In this document: piece by piece, positions 8,801 through 16,583 of the stretch
Layout of the letters: each line of letters begins with the position of its first letter
Numbering within the stretch: position 1 is the first letter of the stretch
Assembly: GCF_009176645.1 (NCBI RefSeq)
Contig: NZ_AP019007.1
Location: forward strand, 1,550,001 to 1,614,000
DNA from: Enterobacter oligotrophicus
GTDB taxonomy: Bacteria; Pseudomonadota; Gammaproteobacteria; Enterobacterales; Enterobacteriaceae
Direction of reading: 5' to 3'
DNA length: 64,000 nt
Notes under the pieces: generated by a model
The model's database searches: none
What the model was told of the DNA's origin: nothing
The model's input: the letters and a program-made list of their open reading frames with translations, nothing else
Program-made: the position numbers and the translations under genes

Positions 8801-9976
8801 ATGGCTAAAGGTATGCGGGTCAAGCTGAACTATGAAGTCAGCCACGATCCGGATACAGGCGTGGAAGTCACCCGCCTGACCCCACCCGAAGTAACCTGTC
8901 ATCGCAACTACTTTTACCAGAAGTGCTTCTTTAATGATGGCAGCCATTTGCTGTTTGCCGGGGAGTTCGACGGCCACTGGAACTACTACCTGCTGGATCT
9001 GAAAAAAGCCGAGGCGGTGCAGCTGACAGAAGGTGCGGGTGATAACACCTTTGGCGGGTTCCTCTCGCCGGATGACAAATCGTTCTACTATGTGAAGAAC
9101 GATCGCACGCTGCTGGAAGTGAATTTGCAGACGCTGACAGAACGCGAAGTGTATCGCGTCGCGGACGAGTGGGTCGGTTACGGCACATGGGTAGCCAACA
9201 GTGACTGCACCAAACTGGTCGGCATCGAGATTGCCAAAAGCGACTGGACGCCGCTCAACGACTGGAAAATCTTCCACGACTTTTTCCACAAAGGGCCACA
9301 CTGCCGCCTGCTGCGCGTGGATCTGAAAACCGGCGAAAGCACGACCATCCACGAAGAGAAGAGCTGGCTCGGCCATCCTATTTACCGCCCGTTCGATGAC
9401 CATACCGTGGCCTTCTGCCATGAAGGGCCGCACGATCTGGTAGATGCCCGTATGTGGCTGGTCAATGAGGACGGCAGTAACGTGCGCAAAGTGAAAGCAC
9501 ATGCGGAAGGTGAAAGCTGTACTCATGAATTCTGGGTACCAAACGGCTCTGCGCTGGTGTATGTCTCCTACCTGAAAGGTCAGCAGGGGCGCACCATTTA
9601 CAGCTACAACCCGGATACCGGCGTTAACGAGGCAGTGATGCCAATGCCAGCCTGCTCGCATCTGATGAGCAATTTTGACGGTACGCTGCTGGTGGGTGAC
9701 GGTTCAGGCACACCGGTGGACGTGAAGGACACCAGCGGTTACACCATTGACAACGATCCTTATCTCTATGCCTTTGACGTGGCGAAAAAAGCATACTTCC
9801 GTATTGCCCGTCACGACACCTCCTGGGCGACGGTGGCCAACAGCCGCCAGGTCACCCACCCGCATCCATCCTTTACACCGGATGACCGTGCGGTGCTGTA
9901 CAGTTCCGATAAAGACGGCAAACCGGCTCTCTATATCGCGAAACTCCCCGAGCAACCTGAAATGTTGCATGCATGA
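8801..9976 (+). CDS. ogl: Oligogalacturonate lyase, copy 2
   Basis: This is a 391-aa polysaccharide lyase family 22 enzyme with the same reaction as copy 1. The residues known in Yersinia Ogl fall at identical numbers here: Arg217, His242, His287, Gln350, His353 and His355. That supports the ATG at 8801, which has AAAGGAG at 8788-8794. The usual family length is about 388 residues. It is transcribed away from kduI across a 413-bp control region with several KdgR-like sites, and it ends in a strong terminator facing kdgM. This copy looks like the ancestral, KdgR-controlled gene. Confidence 0.95.
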   Translation: MAKGMRVKLNYEVSHDPDTGVEVTRLTPPEVTCHRNYFYQKCFFNDGSHLLFAGEFDGHWNYYLLDLKKAEAVQLTEGAGDNTFGGFLSPDDKSFYYVKNDRTLLEVNLQTLTEREVYRVADEWVGYGTWVANSDCTKLVGIEIAKSDWTPLNDWKIFHDFFHKGPHCRLLRVDLKTGESTTIHEEKSWLGHPIYRPFDDHTVAFCHEGPHDLVDARMWLVNEDGSNVRKVKAHAEGESCTHEFWVPNGSALVYVSYLKGQQGRTIYSYNPDTGVNEAVMPMPACSHLMSNFDGTLLVGDGSGTPVDVKDTSGYTIDNDPYLYAFDVAKKAYFRIARHDTSWATVANSRQVTHPHPSFTPDDRAVLYSSDKDGKPALYIAKLPEQPEMLHA

Positions 9977-10005
9977 TTTGAGTTAATGTTTCTGTAACTG
10001 GCCTT

Positions 10006-10032
10006 GCCCTCCGTTTCGGGGGGCTTTTTTTT
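10006..10032 (+). terminator. Terminator after ogl copy 2
   Basis: The stem GCCCTCC/GGGGGGC has a GTTTC loop and is followed by eight T. Confidence 0.85.
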
Positions 10033-10050
10033 GCTCAATGCGCGCTTTTT

Positions 10051-10076
10051 GCCCGGTGGCGCTGCGCTTACCGGGC
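10051..10076. repeat. REP palindrome
   Basis: A single REP unit with GCCCGGTGGCGCT and AGCGCTTACCGGGC-type arms lies between ogl and kdgM. Confidence 0.75.
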
Positions 10077-10127
10077 CTACAAAATCCGCTTTATCCTGCA
10101 CATCGCCACCCGGCGTTTTCTGGGCGC

Positions 10128-10159
10128 AAAAAAAACCGGCTCAAACGAGCCGGTTTTTT
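10128..10159. terminator. Bidirectional terminator between ogl and kdgM
   Basis: A perfect 9-bp stem AACCGGCTC/GAGCCGGTT with a 4-nt loop is flanked by A-run and T-run. It mainly serves kdgM on the minus strand. Confidence 0.85.
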
Positions 10160-10181
10160 CCCGGAGGTACTGTTTATTATT

Positions 10182-10865
10182 TTAGAAAGAGTACGCCACG
10201 CCTAAACGGAAACGGGTCTGACGTTCGTCGGTCTCTTTCACGCCCACGTTACCCACTTCAACATACGGTGCCCAGTTTTTATCCCATTTGTAGGCCAGCT
10301 TGGCGTTATATTCGTTAGAGTAATCTTTATTATTGTTACGGATCATCCCTTCAGAGCTTTTCGCATAAACATAATTCAGCTCGGTACGCCAGTCTCCCAG
10401 TACCCAACCGATCCACGCATCGCCACGGTTAACTTTATCATCGTCTTTATTCGCGCTTGACGGATAACGGGTATATTCATAACGGTAGCGCGCCGCCACG
10501 TAGAAACCATTATCGAAGCTATATTGCAAATGCAGATTCGGCTTATAAATGGTACGACTGTCATTACTCTCAATCGTGAACGCTGGCGTCAGCGCGATAT
10601 TGTCTGTCGCTTTCCAGCGCCAGCTAATCTGGTCTTCATGACCGTTGCCGACGACATCCGCAAAAGGCTGGTCAGCCTTGTCACCACCTGATTTCCATTT
10701 CGCTTCTACAGAAAAACCTAAGCCGTTCGCAAAGCGATGCGAAACCGAAACACGATCGGCATTCGAACCACTGTCGATATATTCATGACGCAGATCGACG
10801 GTAACGGCCTGAGCCGCAAAAGATGCACCAATAAGAGAAGCAAGGACCAGAGATTTCTTAAACAT
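10182..10865 (-). CDS. kdgM: Oligogalacturonate-specific porin KdgM
   Basis: This 227-aa outer-membrane channel lets oligogalacturonides into the periplasm for TogB. A signal peptide covers residues 1-20 (cleavage after Ala-Gln-Ala). The mature protein is a run of alternating aromatic/polar beta strands (for example VDLRHEY and VAARYRYEY) and ends in phenylalanine, as outer-membrane beta barrels do. Length and N-terminus fit the KdgM/NanC family, and the pectin neighbourhood favours KdgM over NanC. A GAGGG site precedes the ATG. KdgR-like palindromes lie upstream. Confidence 0.9.
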   Translation of the reverse strand: MFKKSLVLASLIGASFAAQAVTVDLRHEYIDSGSNADRVSVSHRFANGLGFSVEAKWKSGGDKADQPFADVVGNGHEDQISWRWKATDNIALTPAFTIESNDSRTIYKPNLHLQYSFDNGFYVAARYRYEYTRYPSSANKDDDKVNRGDAWIGWVLGDWRTELNYVYAKSSEGMIRNNNKDYSNEYNAKLAYKWDKNWAPYVEVGNVGVKETDERQTRFRLGVAYSF

Positions 10866-10882
10866 GAAAAAACCCTCAATTA

Positions 10883-10970
10883 AAATAACGTTTCGTTTTT
10901 ATGGAACTGCAGTTTATTTTTTAAATAACGTTATTTTAGTGACCAGGATCGAAATTATTTGTTTCATTTT
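10883..10970 (-). promoter_or_regulatory. kdgM control region with KdgR-like palindromes
   Basis: Three palindromic AT-rich elements lie within 90 bp upstream of kdgM: AAATAACGTTTCGTTTTT (10883-10900), a perfect 14-bp palindrome AAATAACGTTATTT (10923-10936), and GAAATTATTTGTTTCATTTT (10951-10970). The first and last resemble KdgR boxes. The remaining bases to 11137 show no gene. Confidence 0.45.
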
Positions 10971-11137
10971 TTTTGGCAAAGATGGACGTGACACCCATCA
11001 ACAAAACGCGGGTATTAGCCTTAAATTTCAGGAGAGAGATCACACTAAAACGTTAGCGAGGAGAATAATTAGGAGTGCAAGCACCGGAGAGAACTTAAGA
11101 AAGAGCTGATAAGAGTAAAAATATAATTCTGACTGTC

Positions 11138-11164
11138 AAAAAAAACCTCCCGAAAGGAGGTTTT
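11138..11164 (-). terminator. Terminator after yqeF
   Basis: The stem AACCTCC/GGAGGTT has a 5-nt loop, and a T-run follows on the minus strand. Confidence 0.8.
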
Positions 11165-11186
11165 AATGTAGGCCGGGCACGGATAA

Positions 11187-12365
11187 CTACCGCTCAATGG
11201 CCAATGCAACCCCTTGCCCACCGCCGATACAGAGCGTTGCCAGCCCTTTGCGGGCGTCACGCTTCATCATTTCGTGAACCAGCGATACCAGGATGCGGCA
11301 ACCGGAAGCGCCGATAGGATGGCCGAGCGCGATGGCTCCGCCGTTGACGTTGACCCGCAACGGGTCCCACTCCAGCATTTTACCGACCGAGATTGCCTGC
11401 GCAGCAAAGGCCTCGTTGACTTCAATCAGATCCACATCGCTGAGCTGCCAGCCCGCACGCTCAAGACAGCGCCGGGTCGCATACACAGGGGCAATCCCCA
11501 TCAGCGCAGGGTCAACGCCCACGCTGGCGAAGGCTTTGATTCGCGCCAGCACCGGGAGATCAAGCTCCAGCGCTTTGCTTTCACTCATCATCATAACAGC
11601 GGCGGCACCGTCATTTATGGAAGAGGCGTTCCCCGCCGTCACCGAGCCGAGAGTTTCAAACTCAGGGTTGAGTTTTGCCAGCCCTTCAGCGCTGGCATCG
11701 GTACGCGGTTGTTCATCGGTATCGACCGTCACGGCTTCGCCGTTCTGGCGCAGAGTGCTGACCGGAACGATCTCAGCCCGGAAGCGCCCGGAATCAATCG
11801 CGGCGCGGGCTTTTTGTTGCGAGCTAAGCGCATACGCATCCTGCAGCTCACGGCTAATCCCATACTCGCGCGCCAGGTTTTCCGCCGTCACGCCCATATG
11901 GTAGTCATTGAAGGCATCCCACAGTCCGTCATGAACCAGGCTGTCGAGCAGTTGGCTATTACCCAGCTGCGCGCCGGTGCGGCTGTCGGTCAGTACGTGC
12001 GGAGCGCGGCTCATGTTCTCCTGCCCACCGGCAATTACCACGTCTGCTTCGCCACACTGAATAGCCTGCGTCGCAAGATGCAGTGCTTTTAAACCGGAAC
12101 CACAGACGTCGTTGATGGTTATTGCAGACACGGTGTTCGGCAGGCCGCCTTTCAGCGCCGCCTGCCGCGCAGGGTTCTGCCCCGCGCCAGCGGTCAGCAC
12201 CTGGCCCAGGATCACCTCGTCAATTTCGTGTGCGGCGATCCCACTGCGTTCCACCAGTGCCTTGACCACCACGCTGCCGAGATCAACAGCAGAATGGCGC
12301 GCAAGCGCTCCCTGAAAACAGCCGATAGCCGTACGTAACGCACCCACTATAACGACATCTTTCAT
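11187..12365 (-). CDS. yqeF: Acetyl-CoA acetyltransferase YqeF
   Basis: This is a 392-aa degradative/biosynthetic-type thiolase expected to interconvert two acetyl-CoA and acetoacetyl-CoA. The nucleophile cysteine is in VCGSGLKA (Cys88), the His is in GGAIALGHPIGASG (His349), and the second Cys is in the CIGGGQG motif (Cys379). I start at ATG 12365, spaced 5 nt from AGAGG; a GTG one codon earlier is too close to that site. It matches E. coli YqeF, and its neighbour kduI is the E. coli neighbour as well. The physiological role of YqeF is not clear to me. Confidence 0.93.
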   Translation of the reverse strand: MKDVVIVGALRTAIGCFQGALARHSAVDLGSVVVKALVERSGIAAHEIDEVILGQVLTAGAGQNPARQAALKGGLPNTVSAITINDVCGSGLKALHLATQAIQCGEADVVIAGGQENMSRAPHVLTDSRTGAQLGNSQLLDSLVHDGLWDAFNDYHMGVTAENLAREYGISRELQDAYALSSQQKARAAIDSGRFRAEIVPVSTLRQNGEAVTVDTDEQPRTDASAEGLAKLNPEFETLGSVTAGNASSINDGAAAVMMMSESKALELDLPVLARIKAFASVGVDPALMGIAPVYATRRCLERAGWQLSDVDLIEVNEAFAAQAISVGKMLEWDPLRVNVNGGAIALGHPIGASGCRILVSLVHEMMKRDARKGLATLCIGGGQGVALAIER

Positions 12366-12458
12366 CACGACCTCTGTGCAAAATGACAGGACGATAGTAG
12401 AGGATTGTTATCAAAAATTATCGCAATTGTTTAAAATTAGTGAGTTTAATCACAAGGA

Positions 12459-13325
12459 TTAGCGTGCTTCCTGCAAATACTGCCGCAGCCAGCTACCGGC
12501 GACGCCGGGCGGGGTTCGTTTGTTCCAGAGCAGATCGATAGCGATCGTGCGTGGCCAGCCGGGAACATTCAGTTGCACGAGCGATTTCGCCGCAGCAAAT
12601 TCATCCACCAGCGCACAGGGTAACGCACACCAGCCAAAGCCCTGCACCGCCATACTCAAGAGTAACAGGTAATTCGGTGCCGACCAGACCGGCCCGCGCG
12701 CCAGCGTCGGCTCGCGTTCGAGATAGGTATTCAGCCGTAGCTCACGCCAGCCGTGCAGCTCATCAGCCTGAGTCTCAGGCTGCCCGGCAAGGGGATGCGT
12801 TGTCGAAACATAAATCGCCATTCGGGTTTGCATCGGAAGCCGGGTGACGCCAATACCGGTCGGGTAGCTGTCGCGCGCTTCCGTCAGACCAATCTGTGCC
12901 CGCTCCTTTTGCAGCAGATCGATAACGTCCTCATCCTCACCGATCAGGCACTCAAATTCCGTGTGCGGAAAGCGGTGATCGAACTGACTCAGCAAATCTT
13001 CCAGCACGTCCGGGTTGAGCGTATCGGAGAGCACAAACGTCAGGCGCGCCTCTGTTTGCGCGGTTAACGACACTGCCAGCTCATCCAGACGCGCACTGGC
13101 CGCCAGGATCGATTGTACATAGCCAAGCACCTGCTCCCCCTGGGCGGTTAACACCGGCTGGCGCGCCGAGCGATCAAAAAGCTCAAACCCTAAATCAGCT
13201 TCAAGGTTCGCAATGGAGGTACTGATGGTGGACTGGCTTTTACGCAAACGACGGGCAGCGCCGGAAAACGATCCCGCCGCAACCGTTTCAACGAACGCCG
13301 TCAGGGCTTCGGGTGAATAACGCAT
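12459..13325 (-). CDS. LysR-type transcriptional regulator, divergent from PACE transporter
   Basis: This 288-aa protein has an N-terminal winged helix-turn-helix (residues ~1-60, including SFSGAARRLRKSQSTISTSI) and a C-terminal periplasmic-binding-like effector domain. It is transcribed divergently from the PACE-family efflux gene at 13426, the arrangement of AceR and AceI in Acinetobacter, so control of that transporter is a reasonable inference. No clear ribosome site precedes the ATG, and an ATC-N9-GAT box lies only 5 nt upstream of it. In E. coli yqeF is directly followed by yqeG, so this pair is an insertion relative to E. coli. Confidence 0.85.
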   Translation of the reverse strand: MRYSPEALTAFVETVAAGSFSGAARRLRKSQSTISTSIANLEADLGFELFDRSARQPVLTAQGEQVLGYVQSILAASARLDELAVSLTAQTEARLTFVLSDTLNPDVLEDLLSQFDHRFPHTEFECLIGEDEDVIDLLQKERAQIGLTEARDSYPTGIGVTRLPMQTRMAIYVSTTHPLAGQPETQADELHGWRELRLNTYLEREPTLARGPVWSAPNYLLLLSMAVQGFGWCALPCALVDEFAAAKSLVQLNVPGWPRTIAIDLLWNKRTPPGVAGSWLRQYLQEAR

Positions 13326-13328
13326 GAA

Positions 13329-13351
13329 GTATCTACTTTTACGATGGATAC
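13329..13351. promoter_or_regulatory. LysR-type operator between regulator and efflux gene
   Basis: ATC-N9-GAT (13331-13345) fits the T-N11-A rule of LysR boxes. It lies inside a GTATC/GATAC inverted repeat (13329-13351) in the 100-bp divergent gap. Confidence 0.55.
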
Positions 13352-13425
13352 TATCTTTTATATATCATCTTTAACGATAAGAATAGGCCGCATCAACGCC
13401 CCTACCGGCGAATCATGAGATCACT

Positions 13426-13887
13426 ATGCAACATCAGGATACACTCCAACGAAAACTGCCGGAGCGGATCTTCCACGCCGTCTGCTTCGAAGGGATCGCC
13501 ACGGCTATTCTCGCTCCCACCGCCGCATGGTTAATGCAGCGCTCAGTGGTTGAAATGGGCGGGCTTACCATCATCCTGGCGACGACCGCGATGCTCTGGA
13601 ACATTATTTATAACTTCGGCTTCGACCGTTTCTGGCCCGTACAGCGCGTTAAACGCACGGCCAAAGTACGTGCGCTGCATGCGCTGGGATTTGAGTGCGG
13701 GTTTATTGTGATCGGCGTGTCTATTGTCGCCGCCGTTCTGGGCGTAACACTTTTGCAGGCCTTCACGCTTGAAATCGGGTTCTTCCTGTTCTTCCTGCCG
13801 TACACCATGTTTTATAACTGGGCGTATGACACCCTGCGTGAGAAATTCATCAAACGCCGCCAGCAGCGTCGCGCCCTGGCAAGCTAA
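13426..13887 (+). CDS. PACE-family multidrug/biocide efflux transporter
   Basis: This 153-aa four-helix inner-membrane protein is built of two tandem bacterial transmembrane pair domains. Family hallmarks seen are the membrane-buried glutamate in helix 1 (Cys-Phe-Glu22-Gly), Trp-Asn-x-x-Tyr-Asn and Phe-Asp at the end of helix 2, and the Tyr-Asn-x-Ala-Tyr-Asp motif in helix 4, followed by a basic tail. PACE proteins such as AceI export chlorhexidine, acriflavine and short diamines with protons. The natural substrate here is unknown. The divergent LysR-type gene is its likely regulator. Confidence 0.87.
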   Translation: MQHQDTLQRKLPERIFHAVCFEGIATAILAPTAAWLMQRSVVEMGGLTIILATTAMLWNIIYNFGFDRFWPVQRVKRTAKVRALHALGFECGFIVIGVSIVAAVLGVTLLQAFTLEIGFFLFFLPYTMFYNWAYDTLREKFIKRRQQRRALAS

Positions 13888-13894
13888 CGTCCCA

Positions 13895-13919
13895 CTGGCC
13901 GGACACCCGCTCCGGCCAG
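13895..13919. terminator. Hairpin after the PACE gene
   Basis: A perfect 9-bp stem CTGGCCGGA/TCCGGCCAG has a 7-nt loop. There is no T-run, so termination is uncertain; it may only stabilise the mRNA end. Confidence 0.45.
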
Positions 13920-14005
13920 CCCCTCCGAAGCAACTGCGACCTCGCCACAGAATTATGGTAAATTGCACTCCTTTTTGTTGGTTTTATAGTTGATACGTTG
14001 CTCTA

Positions 14006-15235
14006 ATGTCGAAAATTTGGTCAAAAGAAGAGACTCTCTGGAGTTTCGCCCTCTATGGCACAGCCGTAGGCGCAGGAACGCTCTTTCTGCCCATTCAGCT
14101 CGGCTCCGCAGGCGCGATTGTCCTGCTCATTACCGCCCTTGTGGCCTATCCCTTAACCTACTGGCCGCACAAAGCGCTGGCACAGTTTATCCTCTCATCG
14201 AAAACAAACGGGAATGAAGGGATCACCGGAGCCGTCACGCATTACTACGGCAAGAAGATCGGCAATCTCATCACAACTCTCTATTTCGTTGCCTTCTTTG
14301 TGGTGGTGCTGATTTATGCGGTAGCGATCACCAACTCGTTAACGGAACAACTGGCGAAGCATATGACGGTGGATACTGCCCTGCGAATGCTGGTGAGTTT
14401 TGGTGTCGTGCTGGTCCTGAATGCCATCTTCCTGATGGGACGACACATCACCATCAGGGTGATGGGCTTTCTGGTGTTCCCGCTGATCGCCTACTTCCTG
14501 TTTGTCTCGCTGTATCTGACCGGAAGCTGGCAGCCGTCGCTGCTTACCAGCCAGATGGCGTTCGATAACCATACGCTGCACCAGGTGTGGATTTCGATCC
14601 CGGTGATGGTTTTCGCGTTTAGCCATACCCCGATTATCTCGACCTTCGCCGTTGACCGTCGGGAGAAGTACGGTGACGAGGCCATGGGTAAATGCAAAAA
14701 AATCATGAAGGTGGCCTATCTGATCATCTGCCTGAGCGTGCTGTTCTTTGTGTTCAGTTGCCTGCTTTCTATTCCACGGTCATATATCGTGGCGGCGAAG
14801 GAGGAAGGGGTGACGATCTTGTCGGCGCTGTCGATGATGCCCTCTTCTCCGGCGTGGCTCGGCATCTCCGGGATTATTGTGGCAATCGTTGCAATGTCGA
14901 AATCGTTCCTTGGTACTTATTTTGGCGTGATTGAAGGGGCGACCGAGATTGTGAAATCGTCACTGAATCAGGTCGGCATGAAGAAAAGCCGCGCTTTTAA
15001 CCGCGCGATTTCGATTCTGGGCGTGTCGTTGATTACCTTTGCGGTGTGCTGCATTAACCCGAATGCCATCTCGATGATTTACGCCATCAGCGGCCCGCTT
15101 ATCGCCCTGATCCTGTTCATTATGCCAACGCTTTCAACGTACCTGATCCCGTCGCTGAAACAGTACCGCTCCACCGGCAACCTGCTGACATTTATCGTCG
15201 GCGTGCTGTGTGTGTCGGTAATGTTTGTGGGTTAA
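14006..15235 (+). CDS. yqeG: YqeG, HAAAP/STP-family amino acid transporter
   Basis: This 409-aa inner-membrane protein with about 11 hydrophobic segments starts MSKIWSKEETLWSFALYGTA, matching E. coli YqeG in length and start. The family (SdaC, TdcC, TnaB relatives) imports serine, threonine or aromatic amino acids with protons. The substrate cannot be read from sequence here. The glycine-rich first helix (AVGAGTLFLP) is the family substrate-site motif. No strong ribosome site is visible. It ends in a hairpin shared with the convergent yjdJ. Confidence 0.92.
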   Translation: MSKIWSKEETLWSFALYGTAVGAGTLFLPIQLGSAGAIVLLITALVAYPLTYWPHKALAQFILSSKTNGNEGITGAVTHYYGKKIGNLITTLYFVAFFVVVLIYAVAITNSLTEQLAKHMTVDTALRMLVSFGVVLVLNAIFLMGRHITIRVMGFLVFPLIAYFLFVSLYLTGSWQPSLLTSQMAFDNHTLHQVWISIPVMVFAFSHTPIISTFAVDRREKYGDEAMGKCKKIMKVAYLIICLSVLFFVFSCLLSIPRSYIVAAKEEGVTILSALSMMPSSPAWLGISGIIVAIVAMSKSFLGTYFGVIEGATEIVKSSLNQVGMKKSRAFNRAISILGVSLITFAVCCINPNAISMIYAISGPLIALILFIMPTLSTYLIPSLKQYRSTGNLLTFIVGVLCVSVMFVG

Positions 15236-15243
15236 TCCGTCTA

Positions 15244-15264
15244 TGCCCGGCGCGATGCCGGGCA
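15244..15264. terminator. Hairpin between convergent yqeG and yjdJ
   Basis: The stem TGCCCGGC/GCCGGGCA has a 5-nt loop and no long T-run. It may be a REP remnant acting as a transcript end. Confidence 0.5.
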
Positions 15265-15270
15265 CACGGT

Positions 15271-15543
15271 TCAGGCACGAATATCGTCATACTCCCGCGT
15301 GTTGTCGAACTCGTGCTTAGCAAACGGGCACAGCGGGATAATTTTACGCTTCTCACCGCGCATCTTCTCCACCACCTTTGCCACCAGTTGCTTACCTACC
15401 CCCTGCCCTTTAAGGCTTGGGTCCACATCGGTATGCTCAATAATGCTCAGATGCTCTCCGGTCGGGACAAAAACAATCTCAGCTACCTGATTACCGTCTG
15501 CATCGTTAACATAAAATTTGTTATGGCCTTCCAGAATCTCCAT
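15271..15543 (-). CDS. yjdJ: YjdJ, small GNAT-fold acetyltransferase
   Basis: This 90-aa protein consists of little more than the acetyl-CoA-binding core of the GNAT fold. The motif-A loop is GQGVGKQL (residues ~46-53), preceded by the strand [12 protein letters not shown]. Such minimal GNAT proteins lack a known substrate. The gene follows yjdI by 10 nt, as in E. coli, so the two are cotranscribed. In E. coli this pair lies in the yjd region elsewhere on the chromosome, so its position next to yqeG is different here. Confidence 0.88.
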   Translation of the reverse strand: MEILEGHNKFYVNDADGNQVAEIVFVPTGEHLSIIEHTDVDPSLKGQGVGKQLVAKVVEKMRGEKRKIIPLCPFAKHEFDNTREYDDIRA

Positions 15544-15553
15544 GGTTCCTCGC

Positions 15554-15784
15554 TTATTTCTGGCGATACTTCAACGCACCGCTTGGGCAGGTATCAATCA
15601 CACGTATGACAGTTTCAACGTCAACTTCATCCGGCATGATCCACGGTTTACGTTTCAGATTGAAGAGCTGCGCGCTGCCGCGCACGCAATTACCTGAATG
15701 TTTGCAGATGCTGGTGTTGAAGTAGACATCAATGTTTTCCCCGGTGTAGGCCCGGTAACCCGCGTCCAGTAGCTCTTTATCCAC
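15554..15784 (-). CDS. yjdI: YjdI, Fer4_19-family iron-sulfur protein
   Basis: This 76-aa protein has Cys27 and Cys33 in [11 protein letters not shown] and Cys65 in the DTCPSGAL motif, an incomplete cysteine set of the divergent single 4Fe-4S cluster family. The start is GTG 15784, spaced 7 nt from GAGG; an ATG at 15789 is out of frame. It matches E. coli YjdI in length. Function is unknown; partnership with the minimal acetyltransferase YjdJ is suggested only by the shared operon. Confidence 0.88.
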   Translation of the reverse strand: MDKELLDAGYRAYTGENIDVYFNTSICKHSGNCVRGSAQLFNLKRKPWIMPDEVDVETVIRVIDTCPSGALKYRQK

Positions 15785-15813
15785 GACATTACCTCGTTTT
15801 TATTTTTCCGTTG

Positions 15814-15860
15814 CGAATGAAGCATAGTCCCCCAGCCCCCCGCTGGCTATGCTTCATTCG
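15814..15860. repeat. Long perfect inverted repeat
   Basis: Two perfect 14-bp arms (CGAATGAAGCATAG and its complement) enclose a C-rich loop that carries a further CCAGC/GCTGG pair. It lies just upstream of yjdI. It is not a REP element and has no T-run. It could be a recombination scar, an excised-element end or a structured leader. Confidence 0.6.
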
Positions 15861-16308
15861 TTCTAAAAACGGTTGCGCACTGCCTCGCCTCACCAGGCAT
15901 TGTCCGCTCCGTTAACGGCGTCAACGAATCACGATCTGCAATATAACCATGACGATCAGCTAAGAATAATCCTAATATTTATTTTCTCACTGCGACGGAA
16001 TATATTTTCCCGCTTGTAAACTCGTGTAATTATTACCGCCGCGCTGACAAATAAGAATATTAGCCAGGCGTTAAAGGTATGATTTATTAAATTCTAAGCC
16101 TAACCAATGGATTTCCCTTACCTTTCCATACACCGTCCTCAAGTGAAAACGAAGCGGCATATTTTGCAATATTTCAAAATATTACAGTTACGAGCCAAAC
16201 GACAAATTTGACTCTTTGGATATAACGACTAATGTTAATTCCTGAACGACAACTGATACGAATGACAACTCGTATCTCCTGACATAAACGCAACATGAGG
16301 GTTGATAT
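15861..16308. other. AT-rich intergenic region without recognised gene
   Basis: About 450 bp between the hairpin and yciG contain no convincing reading frame. The base composition is clearly more AT-rich than the flanking genes, consistent with a promoter region for the yciG operon and with acquisition. No specific promoter can be named with confidence. Confidence 0.5.
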
Positions 16309-16494
16309 ATGGCAGAGCATCGTGGTGGTTCCGGTAATTTCGCTGAAGACCGTGAAAAAGCATCTGACGCTGGACGTAAAGGTGGCCAGCATAGCGGCGG
16401 TAATTTTAAAAACGATCCGCAACGCGCCTCTGAAGCAGGCAAAAAAGGGGGACAAAATAGTCATGGCGGAGGCCGTAAATCTGACAACTCCTGA
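16309..16494 (+). CDS. yciG: YciG, KGG-repeat stress protein
   Basis: This 61-aa, very hydrophilic protein has two Lys-Gly-Gly repeats (AGRKGGQHSGGNF and AGKKGGQNSHGG), as in E. coli YciG. In E. coli and Salmonella the yciGFE operon is under the general stress sigma factor RpoS, and YciG has been linked to motility and heat/acid tolerance. GAGGG precedes the ATG. It heads the row yciG-yciF-(67-aa membrane protein)-yciE-cioAB. Close match to the E. coli protein over the first ~50 residues. Confidence 0.92.
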   Translation: MAEHRGGSGNFAEDREKASDAGRKGGQHSGGNFKNDPQRASEAGKKGGQNSHGGGRKSDNS

Positions 16495-16583
16495 GTATAT
16501 TTAAGTCCCTTATAAATAATCAGAGAGAATGCTGCGGGCCGGGTGGCTCGCAGTATACGAACTTATTTAATCGGAGCACTGGT

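Noticed and set aside
10864..11109. 81-codon frame divergent from kdgM
   Set aside because: It starts within the kdgM start codon region, crosses all the operator-like palindromes and has no ribosome site.
15785..16308. Possible attachment site or integrase remnant for the stress cassette
   Set aside because: I looked for a copy of the tRNA-Gly 3' end (GGGTTCGATTCCC part) and for integrase fragments in the gap and saw neither; XerD at 32.7 kb is the housekeeping enzyme.
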